From: Mytilinidion resinicola
Taxonomy: Eukaryota; Ascomycota; Dothideomycetes; Mytilinidiales; Mytilinidiaceae
Length of the DNA: 64,000 nt
Assembly: GCF_010093595.1 (NCBI RefSeq)
Contig: NW_022985439.1
Span: forward strand, 1,870,512 to 1,934,511
Direction: 5' to 3'
Shown: positions 42,248 to 55,900 of the stretch, piece after piece
How positions within the stretch are numbered: the first letter of the stretch is position 1
Layout of the letters: every line of letters starts with the position of its first letter
The notes under the pieces: model-generated
The model's database searches: none
What the model saw: the letters and a program-made list of their open reading frames with translations, nothing else
What the model was told of the DNA's origin: nothing
Translations under genes and position numbers: made by a program

Positions 42248-43230
42248 GCTGGCGGTTTTGGATGGAAGAGATGGACTTTTGCAGCTGGTGGAAATATTCT
42301 GCAGCGCTCAGATTAGATTAGATTGCCAAGCATTTTATCTCCGATTAGCCCCGGCCGAACTTGTCCATCTCGTGCTCCAACCTTTCTTCCACGACATGTG
42401 TCATTTGAAACATTGTTTCCTGCTAGCCTGTGTTGGTAGACATCCGGTGGTATAGGGGTGGATCTGAAATGCCCAATCATCACGTGTTCTTCCTATCCTC
42501 GACGTTATGGGTCATTCGCAAGACTGCCAAGGTTGTAGTCCTTAGCACATCCTATTCTTTTCTCAACCCTATGTCAACTGCGGCACTCGACACATTTCTC
42601 ACTTGCTCGATGTTTTAGTAGCATTGTCTATTCATACGAATGCGTGCTCGCTAGTAAGATTGTGGTCCCCAGCGCGATAATAATGGGACAGGGAGGAGGT
42701 AGTACGGAAGAGGAGAGAGGGGTTTCGGAACGTCACGACAGGAGCGGAAGGTGATGGGGCCCTTGACTTGCATTGACAGGTGAATGAACCATGGTTGTGA
42801 GGCTCCGCGACGGAGAATCTGGGACAATACAACGTCTGTCTAGCTACAGGCAAGACACAATGCCGCTCTCCTTTTGCCTACATCTTCAGATCCCCTTTCT
42901 CATTGTCAACTGCAACATCATTCGTCAGAATCTTTGGACTCCAAGGGTACTGCCAAGGCGTTCGTCTACGATATCCTAGAGTTCCTAGGTACCGACATCT
43001 ATCTCTAGCGCCGACACCTGCCTAGTAAGTCCAAGCGTACGGCGACAGGGCTTCCTATTGGTTCGCCCCAATCACGGGTTATTAAACAATATACCTTCTG
43101 TTCCTAGTAATTGTGATGATCTTACGGCTAATCAAGTTCCCTTAAAGTCATACATTTCCACTCGTTGGTTTGTTGCCCCTAGTCCCTCTCATTCATTCAA
43201 TTCAGTACCGGTATCCTGCTCCGAGGAATC
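42248..43230. promoter_or_regulatory. divergent upstream region of helicase and S28 peptidase genes
   Basis: Nearly 1 kb without a supported frame. It must contain both promoters. The stretch 43120-43200 just before the peptidase start is pyrimidine-rich (CTCATTCATTCAATTC). Confidence 0.4.
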
Positions 43231-45022
43231 ATGGTCGTCTTCCGTTCACGAGTCGCGAGCACCCTCCTGCTCTTGGCTTCATGTCTAGTCAATGTCCCAT
43301 CCGCAATAGCATACTCGTCGCGCGACCGCCCAAATCACCGGAATCATTGGCTCCACCCTCCCAATCCACCAACTGTTGGCCGGACTTCGCTTGCGAACGC
43401 GACATTCACCCAATATATTGACCATGACAAGCCAGAGCTTGGAACCTTCGAACAGTTCTACTACTATTCCAACGAGCACTGGAAAGGCCCAGGGTCGCCC
43501 GTTGTGCTTATGACACCAGGAGAGGTCAACGTCACGGGCTACAACTCTTACCTTACCACAAACCGGACCACTGGAGTAATTGCGGAAGCAATTGACGCCG
43601 CCGTTGTGATCATCGAGCACCGCTACTGGGGTGTTTCTTCTCCTTATGCCGATCTGTCTACGGAGAATCTGCAGTATCTGACGCTGAAGAACTCAATTGC
43701 GGATTTAGTGCACTTTGCGAAAACTGTCAAGCTTCCGTTCGACCCGCATGGTACCAGCCAGGCTCATCGGGCACCTTGGGTTCTTGTCGGAGGTTCTTAC
43801 AGTGGTGCATTGACTGCATGGGTGGCATCCACTTCTCCGGGAACATTCTGGTCTTACCTAGCCTCAAGCGCTGTGGTCGAGATTACCGGCAACTTCTGGC
43901 AGTATTTCCTTCCGGTCCAAGAAGGGATGCCGAAGAATTGCAGCAAAGACATGTCACTCATTGTGGATCACGTTGACAAGATCGGTACAGATGGCTCGGA
44001 TGACGAGAAATTTGCTCTCAAGGATATGTTTGGTCTTGGTGAAGTCGAGCACTTCGAAGATTTCGCTTCGTAAGTGGAACACTATTCAGAATTAGGAGCC
44101 GCTATTGAATAAAATCCATTACTAACATTTTTTTCTTTAGGGCTTTGCAAAACGGTCCTTGGCTTTGGCAAGTAAGTATCAGCTATCATCTATCCTCGCT
44201 TCTTGAATCTTCTACTTACATATCTGATAGGGAAACCAATTCTACAAGAACACGGGCTTCTTTGACTACTGCGATGCAGTCGAGAACGTGGGAAGTGGAA
44301 CTGTTCCTGGTGCCGAGGGAGTGGGTCTCGAAAAGGCCCTCGCAGGCTATGCAAGCTTCTTCAACGACACCATCTTGCCCGGTTTCTGTGAAGGATACGG
44401 CTACTTCGAGGGCGGCTACAATGTGGAATGTTTTGACACTTTCAACGGATCCAACCCCATGTTTACTGACCATACGCTGAGCAACGTCGTCGATAGGCAG
44501 TGGGTGTGGTTGACTTGCAACGAGCCGTTCGGGTACTGGCAAACGGGTGCACCTAAAGATCGTCCGTCAATTGTGTCACGTCTCGTCGACGAGGAGTACT
44601 GGGTCCGTCAATGTGGCCTTTTCTTCCCAGAAGAGAATGGTTTTACCTACGGTTTGAGTGGAGGACGGACCTATGAAGCAGTGAATGATTTCACCGGTGG
44701 CTGGTACGTTAGCTGCCTCTGCTCCCCTCCAATCAGTAGGCTAACCCAGTGATCATTTAGGGATGCAACCAAGATTCCTCGTCTGGTATACGGAAACGGG
44801 GGCAACGATCCTTGGCGCGAGGCGACCGTTTCCGCGGAACTGCGTCCCGGAGGACCTTTCAAAGGCACCAAGGAGACTCCGGTCAAGGTCGTACCTGGCG
44901 GGTATCACACGTCGGACCTTGTGACTGCAAACGGCGTAGCCAACGCGGGCGCGCAAGCAGTCATTGATTTCGAGGTCCAGCAGATCAAAGAATGGGTGAA
45001 GCAATGGCCTGGCCACTATTGA
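43231..45022 (+). CDS. secreted serine peptidase, S28 (prolyl endo/carboxypeptidase type)
   Basis: Four exons, 43231-44069, 44141-44171, 44231-44703 and 44761-45022, all in phase, give 534 residues. A clear signal peptide is present (STLLLLASCLVNVPSAIAYS). S28 landmarks follow: FTQYIDHDKPELGTFEQFYYY, VVLMTPGE, VVIIEHRYWG, the nucleophile WVLVGGSYSGALTAW (Ser about residue 190), the acid region YGNGGNDPW and the His in VVPGGYHTSDL. Several N-glycosylation sequons (NVT, NRT, NCS, NDT, NGS) agree with secretion. Fungal members cleave after proline, at acidic pH, outside the cell. The protein is complete. Exon 2 is only 31 bases long. Confidence 0.9.
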
Positions 45023-45525
45023 GCGCAACAAGCGGATAATTCTCCTTCCAAAATAACCGCCATCAGGCATTGCCGAGCCTATCCAGACTAAATCAATCTT
45101 TCAATCTGAAATGCCTCATGCTAGCATAACTGTAGGCCCAAAAACTCAGCAGTCGTAGAATTAAAGTTGGTGAAAAAGCAATTCCCTGGTCCCAGTGGGA
45201 TAAGCCTAAGGGCACGGGCCACTTCAAGATCCTCAGCCCTCTGACTTCCCATCCCCCTCGTCAACCACCAATCTTCACTTTGGCCACCCGGGAGCAAGCA
45301 ATCGCATATGTTGCTCGCTAAGATGTTCTGTTCGACATGTGACAGCTTGCCATTCTCGCGTGGCAATGACGTCAAATGGTCCAAGCTCCCACCTCATGTC
45401 TCTTAAATATAGCTCCTCACTTGCAAACCTACAAACTACACTCTTTCTCTCGTCGTCCCCAGTCTTTTCTTCTGGTGGACCACACTCTTTTGTCTCAGTC
45501 AAGTCAATCCTCCCCATCATCGACA
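45023..45525. other. intergenic, nothing recognised
   Basis: Between the peptidase gene and the next plus-strand gene. The last 100 bases are CT-rich, typical of a fungal promoter. No other feature is supported. Confidence 0.4.
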
Positions 45526-47190
45526 ATGCCTCCCACGAAGAGGCAGCTATTCGAGACGTACGCCAACGCGTCCAGTGCGTCTCCTCCTAGGAGTGTCTCG
45601 AAGCGTGTGAAGACTACTGAGAAGGAAAACGACGATGAGAGTGACGGTGCCCAGCCAGCTGGTGCTACTCGAACTCGACCTCAAAAGAAGACTGCGGAGT
45701 TGTCGGAGGCAGCGGAGAACGAAAATGATGATGCGGGTGCTGCTCAAGCTCCTGAGAAGATCTCAGAGCAGTCGGAGGTCACCGTACAAGAGGATGAAGC
45801 GGATGCTGACGCTGATACTTCTGTGTCTGCGACCACGGACGATGAATTGACTGCGAGAGAGCAGCACGAGGCAGAGAACGCTGCTGTATGTTTCTATCGC
45901 TCTATCATCATTGATCACAGCCTCTTTCATCCTTGCATCTTCGGACCTTTCGATGCTGCGCAATCAGCTAGCGGACTTCAATGCTAAAGAGACATGTACA
46001 GCAAGCCAAGATCGTCAATGATAAAATGGCATCCCCCGAGGGACTCGAGTACCGCTGCATGCCCCGCCCTTGGCAGGATCTACGTCGCGAGTGGCGTGAC
46101 GCTGCTTACAACAATGCAACTAGCGAATCCTTCGACGGAGAATCAGTTGAGGTTGGAGGAGCCAAGGAGATGGAGCGTGCCCAGGAAGAGAGCAAGAGAT
46201 TCTTGGAGAAGACTCCCGCTGAAGCACCCTCATGGCGCTGGACTGTGACCAACATGGCCAACTATCTGGTCAACACTTACAAAGACGATGCAGAATGTAG
46301 GAATCCTGACAACTTCGGCATGTACATCTACAACGACTTTGCTGGGTATGGATTGCAAGAAGTCATTGAGAATCAGGTAAGTAGTTCCCACAGTTGATCT
46401 ATATGTGTAGCGAGAACGAAAGGCTGACAGTTGGTAGCTGGTTATGTTCCACGAGGAGTTCAACAAGGAGGACTGCGATCCTCACCGACTGTTCGTGTAC
46501 ATGGAGGCTATGGCGATCTGGCTGTTCACGAGTGATATGTCTCACTGGACTGGTAGGCCACGAGAAAGCTATGACGCATAGAAACGGCAATAACTGATTG
46601 ATGTATTCTAGGTCTCAACGATGGCGCGCGTGTGTCTGCGACTATGGATATCATCGGACGATGCCTTCTTACTAGCTTGAACGCACTTGAGCGTGCCGAC
46701 CTTTTGGAGCCGGGCTCAAAAGTCAAGAACATCCCTATGGTTCTTTCCATGTTCTTGGACTTCGCAGATGACGGAGAAGGCACTACAGCTATGCACTTCG
46801 ACATGGATGGCAACGAAAACCCTCAGACATGGCCCTACTTCGTGGTGGCCTACGTGAACGCACATGGCATCGATATCGAAGGCAAGGGCTTGTACGGAAT
46901 TGACAGCATCGCCGACGGATACGATGATGAAGAAATGGCAATCTTCGAGGAGCATGAGCCCGGACCGGATAGATGGGGCTTCAGCGCCGCGGTATGCCTA
47001 GCTGCGTCAATTCTTCACCATTTAGCTGACTTTCACTTAGTTTGAGGCCTTTGCAACTCATTGGGAGGTACACGCGGGCCAGAGCAACAAATACGACATC
47101 ATCGCTATGGAGCCTGAGGAGCGGATGGAATATGCTTTCGACCACCAAGACCCTCTTGATACCATGGACCCCGACTACCTCATCCATTAA
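45526..47190 (+). CDS. uncharacterised fungal protein with acidic disordered N-terminus
   Basis: Five exons, 45526-45885, 46002-46376, 46438-46552, 46612-46991 and 47041-47190, join in phase to 459 residues. The N-terminal 125 residues are disordered: a basic start with a nuclear-localisation-like SKRVKTTEKE, then Asp/Glu/Ala-rich sequence. The remaining 330 residues are folded-looking, with PEGLEYRCMPRPWQDLRREWRD, WRWTVTNMANYLVNTYKDD, FHEEFNKEDCDPHRLFVYMEAMAIWL and RCLLTSLNALE. No catalytic motif or membrane segment is seen. The pattern resembles conserved hypothetical proteins of Pezizomycotina; no function can be given. The splice joins are well supported by uninterrupted phases. Confidence 0.7.
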
Positions 47191-47695
47191 GCCAACCGGC
47201 TGGGATATCTCGCACCGTCAGCTTCACACTGATCCTAATAGCCAGGTAAGCTTATAGTTTCATTTTGGAGCGAGCTGGAGCGGCGATGGTTGGTTTAGGC
47301 GTGGGCGAGTTCTACATGCCACCAATTCCGATAGACCCTGGACACTGTACAGCCTACCAAGGCTTGGATGGTAAGCTGGCCGTGTGCTAAGCTTGGTTGA
47401 TGGATTTCCAATAGTTGTCACGGATAGTATACTTAATTGAGATGTGACAATCCCATGATCTTTTCTGAAGAATGTGTACCACGATCCAGATGCGGTAGTG
47501 CGACTAGGGTCCTTTGTTGGATGATGACGGACCACCTGCCACCGGCAACCATCGGCATCCTTGCTGACATCGAACATCAATATCAACATCGACACAGTAT
47601 CCTCTTGCATTGCCAAAACACAAGTTCGTAGTACAAGGCATCAAGGTCGTACAAACGAGCTGTTTAGCTTGCCTTGATTCCTCCAGATCGCAACC
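47191..47695. other. intergenic, nothing recognised
   Basis: Between two plus-strand genes. No frame or repeat is supported. Confidence 0.4.
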
Positions 47696-48865
47696 ATGCC
47701 TCTCACCGAGATCGACAGCCTCTCCATCGTAGCTATAATCGACAACGAGCTCGACCCCATTTCACCCTGCCAAAACTCTCTCGTCACGCAAACGGGTGGA
47801 ATCAGAGAGCTCGGCGTCTTCTCTCCTCACGATGCACCAGATCGAGGAGAAGGAGCCAAGGAATTCCGCATGAGTTCGATCTGCTGTGGCGCGCACGGGC
47901 TGTCTCTCATGATTGTAAGACGCCAGTCCTCAGCAGTCGAGCTAAGATCTAATGATGTTGTAGACCGCAACTAAAGGCGACAAATCCCACACGCTCCTCT
48001 TCGACACCGGTCCTGAGGAATCGGCCTGGGAACGCAATGCGAAGCGTCTCCGATGCGATCTTTCCACTATCGAGCTAGTCCATCTCTCTCATTGGCATCG
48101 CGATCACTCCGGCGGCATGCTTCGCGCCATCCAGATGATCAATGAAGCGAAGACCGCATCCAAAGCTGCCCCCTCTCCTTCATCCGCGTCTCCTTTGGTC
48201 GTAGACCTCCACCCAGCACGCCCGGACTACCGCGGCTTCATGGGCCCCGAAGCCGCCGTGTCCTTCGAAGCAGACCCCACGTTCACCGAGATTGAAGATA
48301 TCGGCGCAAAGGTTAGCAAGAGCGACCAAGCGCACACCGTTCTTGATGACTTCTTCCAGATCTCGGGCGAGATACCCCGCGTCACGCCGTACGAGCTAGG
48401 CCTGCGACGAGGGATCCGGTTTGTGTCTGAGAAGAAGGCGTGGGAGAGCGATGAGTTGATTGCGGATGAGAGGCTTGTTATGGTGAATTTGAAAGGTACC
48501 GCCCACTTCAACCTATCTCATCTCTTTTGATACTCCCGATCGCATCTCTGAAGTGTTCTTGCTGACTTGACATAGGCAAAGGCATCGTCGTTTTCACAGG
48601 CTGTAGCCACGCTGGTGCCATAAACGCCTCCAAGCACGCCGTCGCGCTCGGTAATGGTGCACCGCTCTATGCTGTCGTAGGCGGGTATCACCTCGCAGAC
48701 GCAGAGCCAGCCCAGATTCAGGCAACGGTGGATGCTTTCGCCGCACTGGATGCGAAGATTCTCATCCCGGGACATTGCTCTGGATGGCGTGTGAAGCAAG
48801 AGATCGAGCGGAAGATGCCCGGCGTGCTCGTCCCTGGGTTTGTGGGCTGCAAGTATGTGCTTTGA
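47696..48865 (+). CDS. metallo-beta-lactamase-fold hydrolase
   Basis: Three exons, 47696-47914, 47964-48495 and 48576-48865, give 346 residues in continuous phase. The zinc motif HxHxDH is present as LVHLSHWHRDHSGGML. It is preceded by the strand HTLLFDTGPEESAW and followed by KGIVVFTGCSHAGAINA (third metal site), AVVGGYHLAD and ILIPGHCSGW (last His). The spacing resembles the branch of fungal MBL proteins similar to archaeal MptE/RFAP-synthase-like proteins (dihydropterin-type enzymes). The true substrate is unknown. No signal peptide is present, so it should be cytosolic. It looks intact. Confidence 0.85.
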
Positions 48866-51800
48866 AAGAAGGGATACCAAAATTAGGTGTATACGGCGTT
48901 AGTGAGGTACTTTCTCAGTGTCTGGGTTCGGCTCATCCTTCTGAAGTCTACTTCAGCCGGTCTTGTGCCCATTCGTTTACGTGTAGTATAGAGACCCACC
49001 TCTATTCCGATGAGGTGGCGAAATCTCCTCTCAAAGATTCCACGGACTGTTTTCCTTGACTAGACACATCTTTTTAATAGTTTCTGATCGTCGATACGAC
49101 GTGTAGATGCTGAGACATCTGCGAGAAAGAGATTATGGTCTTGAAAATCCTCACCCTATCCGACCCCATGAGCGAGGCAATGACTTTGATTTCTGCGACC
49201 AACACGCCACTGTATTCGATACAACTTTCTTTACTCCTTATTGCGCCCTAGGCCCTGTCGCCCAATACGACGCCCTGTCTTCTCTGACGTCCCGATAGTT
49301 CCCCCTCTCCAGCCCGTACGCCCTCGGCTTCTCCCCGAGAGTCTTCTCTTCCTTTGCATGGCACTGAAGGCGGTGCGAGCAGCCTGAGCCCAAGTGGTAA
49401 TCACTTCCCTTCTGAGTGCCGGCCGTTGCGAATATAATTAGACTAGGGCACAGGTGATGATACGTCTCTTTTTTTGAACGGTGCGGGCCTTTGTCCCTAG
49501 AGGTGACTATGAGAATGGCGTTGCGCAGAGCTACAGCGCGAAAGATGTAGGTCTATAGAGGGTAAGCTCGGAGACACCCAGACTAGAGAGCGTAAGGGAG
49601 TAGCTCCACGGTACTGAGGTCAGTACACGCATTGTGGAATCGGTGGATGCTGCTGACACGATGGCTGGATTCTCTTCATATCGAGAGAGAATGAAGTCTC
49701 TCAAACGGGTCGAAAAGTCATGAACTAGATGCTCGTTCTTTCGTTTTGCGATTTGTAGTTCAAGAAACACTTTAGGTGACAGAGATTGATGTAGACGTGT
49801 AGAGTACAGTACGAAATCGTAAGTTTGAACAGTGGATATACCACTGCACGGGCTCTACTCTTGCTCGCCCGACATCACTGTGAGGGGCAGCTCAGCCAGC
49901 AGGCATTCAGCCGGTCAAAAGGTAGCCTATTTTCCACTGCGTCGGCCTTTACGACTGCTTTTGGAGTTTTGAAAAGCCCACAGGCGTACCCTAGACAGTG
50001 TCCAAACAGCATAGCCAAACTGATGTCCTATGAATGTATATTGAAACCTTATAGGTTGCCAACCCTCGAGTCATCCTACACCCTATCTCACGTCACACAT
50101 GTAGCCCGCAGGCAATTTCAAGTATACCAAAAGAGGGTTGTAGATTTCATGTGGTCCAAGACCATGTTTCGGTAAGCCAGAAGGGTGGTGGAGGATCTCG
50201 CGGATGTGAGGAGATGCTGTACATGCTCTAGGTCGCTCACGACGATTCGATAAAGTCTGGAATTATCAACGAAGTTCTCTTGTTACTGAAATAGCCTGAT
50301 ACAAGAAAAGCTAATATGAAGACGGTAGCAACCTTAGGAATGCTATTGAATCTTGGAATCAGAGAATAGCCACCCCAAGCACGGAAGACGGACAATGCTC
50401 ACATGTTGATAGACATTGACATGCTCCCCCTCTCAAGCAGTCACATAGCTAGAATGCTACATACATATAAGCAGAAACTTGCTTAGAATCGCCCTAGATT
50501 TTGAAGGGGCGTCTCAGGAAATTATGAAAATACCGACGGAGAGCATGGAACGTGTGTTTGAGTTGAAGATGAACTGTATATCGGTATGCATGGCAGCGAG
50601 CACCCGATAACAACAACGCTATGAGCAGAAGAGGTTGAAATGTTGGGATAACCTACCTCAACGCTCACAAGCCAGCTTACCTCCCCAGCAGGCCAGTCTC
50701 CCACCATCTCGCCCACAGACCTCGCGTCTGCCCTTCCCTTCCTACCTCGTCTCCTCATCCCTATCTTCCCTATCAAAACCCATACGCCCATCCAGCCCTT
50801 CAGCTCACCAGCCCAGAAAGCACCCAAAGCTTATCATCGGCCCAAAACGCGTCCCAACGCCACACCGCTGCCATCTGGCACGCCGGATCACCACATCCAG
50901 CAACCGCGCGCCACACAGAAAACCGACCCCGGGAAGCGAAAAAGAAGAAACCAACGCAAACAAACGCCGCAACAGCGCCTCAACAAAACGCCGCAATTAA
51001 ACGCCAATTGCTTCGCCAAATGCTTGACTGGGAGCTGAGCCTTGGGAACGAAGGTCGGCGGAGGCGAGGTGGCCGGGCGACGGCGCGGCGGCGCACGAGG
51101 GCAACGGGGGGCTTTTACTTGGTTCTAATTTCCACTGTTGGGCTGGGCGAAGGGGATTTCTCCGGGAGGGCTGAGAGTGCTGAATAGCCTGAATGGACTG
51201 GACTTCGGGCGCAGGAGTCGGGCGAAGACTGTTGTTTCTTGCGTTCTCGTCAGGGGAGGTGAGAGACACAGAAAATGATGAATGAACCACGGGACGGGGC
51301 AGCTCGAGCTCGGTACGACCTGCCAGCTTGCCTCCCGGTGTCGTGCCCACCCCGTCTCCAGACAGCCGCACTCTATTCGCGTGCTGTGCCACACCACGTT
51401 TTCGGGGGAAGTTTGTCTGAACTTCATGACCGACAGGCCCCCAAGACCGGCGGCGCATTTCCGTTTCATAAGAAACCTGTTCGCAGCCCGGCGGCCAGCA
51501 TCTAGAGCCTCCTCCAACCCGTCCCCTCGGGGAATCCATCGCCTCCGGCAACGGCAGCTTTGGAACAGCCAACTCACCCTTTTCCCGCGGACGCCGCAAT
51601 CGTCAAAACGCACCGAGGCGCCTGCATCCCCCGCGCCCTGCCGTTCACGGAAAACCAAGATAGGCAACCAACCAATTTTCGGTTCCCCGGTTTCTGGGTA
51701 AAAAACGGAACCAACGCCGTCCAACAAGGTCCCCAAAACAAAATCCAGGAATTCAAAACCTTGCAGCCGCGGGCATAACATAATGTGACAAAGACCAGGA

Positions 51801-52951
51801 TTTCGCCGTGATATTGGAACATGCCAGTCTGTGCAATTACAGTATCCCTCCTCCTCCCTTCCCCCCTCCCCCCCCTGCCCCCCTAACCCTTGCAATAACT
51901 ACAAATTATGCATCAACCTCCATACTTTCCACCCGTGCATTAGTCTTAGCCCCCCCTGCCCCACCCCTGCAAAAGTGCGCCGCTGCGTCCCTTAGTTACT
52001 TCCCGATCAGGAACGGGGAATTTAATCAAACCTACATTTAACTTTTTCTCATTTTTCTCTCGTGCAATGCAACTAGTTCTAACGGCGCGACGCACGGTAT
52101 AGTGAGTCGTCCCATACCACTCCACTCCTTGCGCGCGCAATATGCGCCGTGGCGAGTAGATAGAGTGGAGTGGAGGCGGTGCTGCCCGCGGGCGAGTCTA
52201 GAAGCGTCGTGTTCGGTTCGCACGGTGCGGGTGGAGCTGTGGTATGGTATGGAGGTTGCTTGTTTAGCCCGTTGGGGGGGGGGCGAGGGTGCGTGATGGG
52301 GGGTTTTCGAGCGCGGCCGTTGCTACGAGTGAGAACAGGGCAGATAAGGGCACGTGTTGCACTGCCTCGAGAAAACATTTGCGCGGTGGACAATGCGCGG
52401 GTTGGGCTCGTGGAGTGTGAGCGGCGCGCGCACCCCGCTGGATCCCTGGCGGGGGGCATCAAGCACGTGCGGTATCAGAGGGAGGGGAGGGTTTACGAGG
52501 TAATCACTTCGAAGGTCGTTTGTGTGTGTAAAGAGCAGGGCAGGCATGAAGAAGCATATCGTGATTTGTAGGTACATACGTCCTATAACAGCGATATGTG
52601 TCTCCTCAACACCCCTCTCCTTTCCCCATTCCCTTTTCCCGCAAAGCCATGGGCCAAGGTGTCCAGTTGAACCTGCTCCTCCACTCTCTCTCTCTCTCTC
52701 CTCTTCCACCGATGCAATAGTCTCTTAATGAAAAGCTTTTGCGTAATAGGCATGCGAAATGCGCCGGTGGTATCAAGTTAAAATGGCAATCAAAAAAGAA
52801 AAGTCGCCCTAAAATGGTGGTTGTGGAGAGCCAAAGGACCTCAGTTTCGAAACAAAGCACGTGAGAATTAGATAGAATTAGAGATTATGCTCCACCTTCC
52901 GTCCGAAACCGCTTATGCCTAGGAATAATACGCAGAAAGAGCTGGAAATAT
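48866..52951. other. 4.1-kb gene-poor stretch
   Basis: Many frames of 60-256 residues occur on both strands (for example 49825-50175, 50997-51599 and 51125-51895), but none carries a motif or a sensible composition, and those at 51.0-51.9 kb overlap each other antisense in GC-rich sequence. Visible simple sequence includes a C-rich, T-interrupted tract (51842-51887) and a CT dinucleotide run (about 52682-52703). A long untranslated region, a non-coding RNA or old repeats could lie here; I see no terminal repeats that would define an element. Confidence 0.4.
51842..51887. repeat. C-rich pyrimidine tract
   Basis: Nearly uninterrupted C/T sequence with runs of six to eight C on the plus strand, read G-rich on the minus strand. 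The matching G runs could form a quadruplex. Confidence 0.6.
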
Positions 52952-55900
52952 TTACACGCCCGGCAGGGTAAAGTCAGGGTAGTTGGGCCAGTTGCCCAAG
53001 CTCGCGAGATCTTGGCCAATGCGAACCCACACGGCCACGCTGGGCACACCGGCCGAGTTGAGGGCGAAGACCTGGAACCAACCGGGCGGGCAGATCTTTG
53101 AGTCCGGCGGCGTGCTGATGGTGCAGGTGCCGCCTCCGCAGGTGAAGGCTGGGAAGAAGGTGCGCATGCCCATGCTGTTGCCGTGCGTGCTCGATGTGGC
53201 GCCCATGAGAGAGATCTTGCTGATAGGTGAGTCTGTGGTGATTTGGAAGGTTGAGGCCCAGTCTGCGTGCTTGTTGGCGTCAGTGATGGAGATGACCGGT
53301 TGCGTTGGGGAGCCCATCAGATACGGCGGGATGAAGACCTCGTTTCTGTATTCCTGGACGAAACGCACGTCTTCGGGATCAGATCCAGAGACCAGAACGC
53401 GTCCGTCATCGAGGAGAACAGCTTCGGAGTGGTAGAGACGATCGACAGTCGTGTTGGCGGCTACAGTCATGCGATGGTTGACCTGGGCAGTTGGATCGTA
53501 GATGACAGCGTTGTGGTTGGGCTCCGTGCAGAGACCGAAACCAGCACGGCCCTGCTGGCCACCGTTCAAGATGACGAAAGTGCCATCGGGGAGGGCAGTC
53601 ATGCAAGAGATGACACGCTTGGACGGCATACGTTCAATGACCCACTCGGCATCTGCGACGTCGGGAGTAATTGATACGCAGTTATCCAGAGCAAATTCAG
53701 GGCCAGGGATAGAGCCACCACACATCATGACAGTCAAGGGGTCAGAGTACGGCCAGTGCTGGGGCATGATGACTGCAGTTCCTTCAAAGGGATAGGTGCG
53801 GCCACCGAGGAAGTCGTTGACAGCGCCTGGAATGTTGGGAAGGGTTCGCTTGGTTTGAAGAGTGTCCACGTCCAGGATACGTGCTTCGTTGTAGTACGCG
53901 ACAAAGATGTCTCCGCTGGGAAGGACTGCAAGGAACGGATACAGATTGTAGGGGTCCGTGCGCTCAAGCCAGTCGCAGTAGAGGTAGGGTCCGACGGTGG
54001 GAAGAACCTCGAGGGATGGCACTGGCGCACCGTTCGAGCCTTGTTCACCTCCAACAACCAGGATAGATCCGTTGGACATGATCATGGCAGTAGGATACCA
54101 ACGGCCTTTCTGGAGCTTGACTTCCTGGACATTCTCTTGCCAATCATTGACTCCATCCACTCCGGGAGAACCATCTGGCCAGTAGAGTCGGATACCGTAG
54201 GTGTCGTCGTTCGCCCAGCCTCCAATGTTAATCTGTCGTCCAACCTTGTCAGGTAGAGTCAAGCCCGCAGAGCAGAAAACATCCGACTTGACATGCATCT
54301 CACGCCAGGCCCCAGTGAAGTTGTTGAGTTGCGCAATGTCCAGTTCGTATGCTCCAGTGGCGTTGGGGTTACCAGTTCCGTGCTTCTCGAGGAAAGTGAC
54401 CTTGCCGTTAACACCAGGTGTGGTGATAAGAGGAACGATGACACCGCCAATCAAGAATTCATATGCGCCAGCTGCGTTACCTGAGGCGTAGTTCCACGCA
54501 GTAAGAGAAGGACCGGTCCACTTGTAGTAAGAGATTCGATCGCCGCCACCACAGATGTAAGTCGCGTTTCCGGTACAGACACTGTTACAGTCGGCCTCAT
54601 CCTCCTGGTTACCAGGTAGAACATCGGCAGGATCACCACAGTCTGTCCATTAAGATTTAGCAACTCCTCAAGTAAAACTGCAAATGAACAGGAACACTTA
54701 CAGCATTCGTCACCGAACTCCATTCCGCCAGCCTCATAGCCGAACTTCTGGCAAGAAGCTAGGCAGTTATTGGCAGTGTTGTTCTCGGAGAGGATCAGCT
54801 GATATGGGAAAGTTCTTGCCTCAGCATCATCGTACAAGCAATACTGGTATTCCCAGCTGCCATTGAGATTCTGAGTCTGGGTCGCAGGTGGCTGGTACAC
54901 CTGAAGAGGTCCGTCGGAGTAGACACTCATCCGGTTACCAGCACCACACTTCTCGTTCGCATTGCCGGCACAGTTCATGCTGCAGTCCGAATCAGAAGTG
55001 AGCGCCCCACCATTGCGAACGAAGTCGTCGCAGAAGCACTGTGCGCCGTATTCCATACCAGCAACGGAATATCCTAGGCCAGTGCAGGTGGCAACACAAT
55101 CTTCAACGGTGTTGCTGCTGCTGTCTGGCTCCTGGTTGAGCATGATACGGCCATTAGCTCCGTCAATGTAGCAGCCTTTGTAGGCCCATCCAGTAGGAAG
55201 TGCGGTGTTGACAGGCTTGGTAGAGGTTGATGCGGCAGCTTGAGTTGCAGACGCTGATGCCGCGGTTGTGGTAGTAGAAGCTCCTCCAAGAACCTGGAAG
55301 ACGTTCAAGCGGTTGGGACCACCACAGGTTTCCTGAGCGTTTCCATTGCAAGGTTTGTTACACTGAGCGCTGCCGTCTGGAGCCGGACCACCATCATTGG
55401 AGAACTCGTTGCCGCAGTAGCATTCTCCTCCGTACTCGACACCCGCGTACGTGAAGCCCTCACACGCAGTGGTGCACTTCTCAATGGTGAGATCACCCGG
55501 GGGGAATTCGTAAGTAGTAAGGGTGCGGGCGCCAGCAGAGTCGGTATAGCATCCCAGGGCCTTCCAGCCGTCTGGAGCGGTCTTGGAAGAATACACGCTC
55601 AATGCGTCGGACCCACCACAGAATTCGGTGCTGTTGCCGTTGCAAGTCATGCTACAGCTCGAATCGTCAATCAGCACACCGGTGCCCCCAATGGCGTTGG
55701 CGCAGTCTAGGAGTAAGAGCATGAGCAAAAATGCCATGGTGTTTAGGTACAGAAAAGACTTACAGCACTCAGAAGAATACTCTACACCAGCCAAGACATA
55801 GCCGGCATCCGAACATGTAGAGACACATAGGGCTACAGTCAGAGCGGACTGTCCGCCTGTCACAGGCAGACCTTGGTTCAAAGTGCGGCCGGCATTAGTA

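Noticed and set aside
50330..50520. A possible long terminal repeat (TGTTGATAGACATTGACATG)
   Set aside because: No second copy, no primer-binding site and no target duplication is visible in the window.
51125..51895. A 256-residue minus-strand frame, overlapping another of 200 residues
   Set aside because: The two overlapping frames and plus-strand frames compete, composition is odd and no motif is visible.
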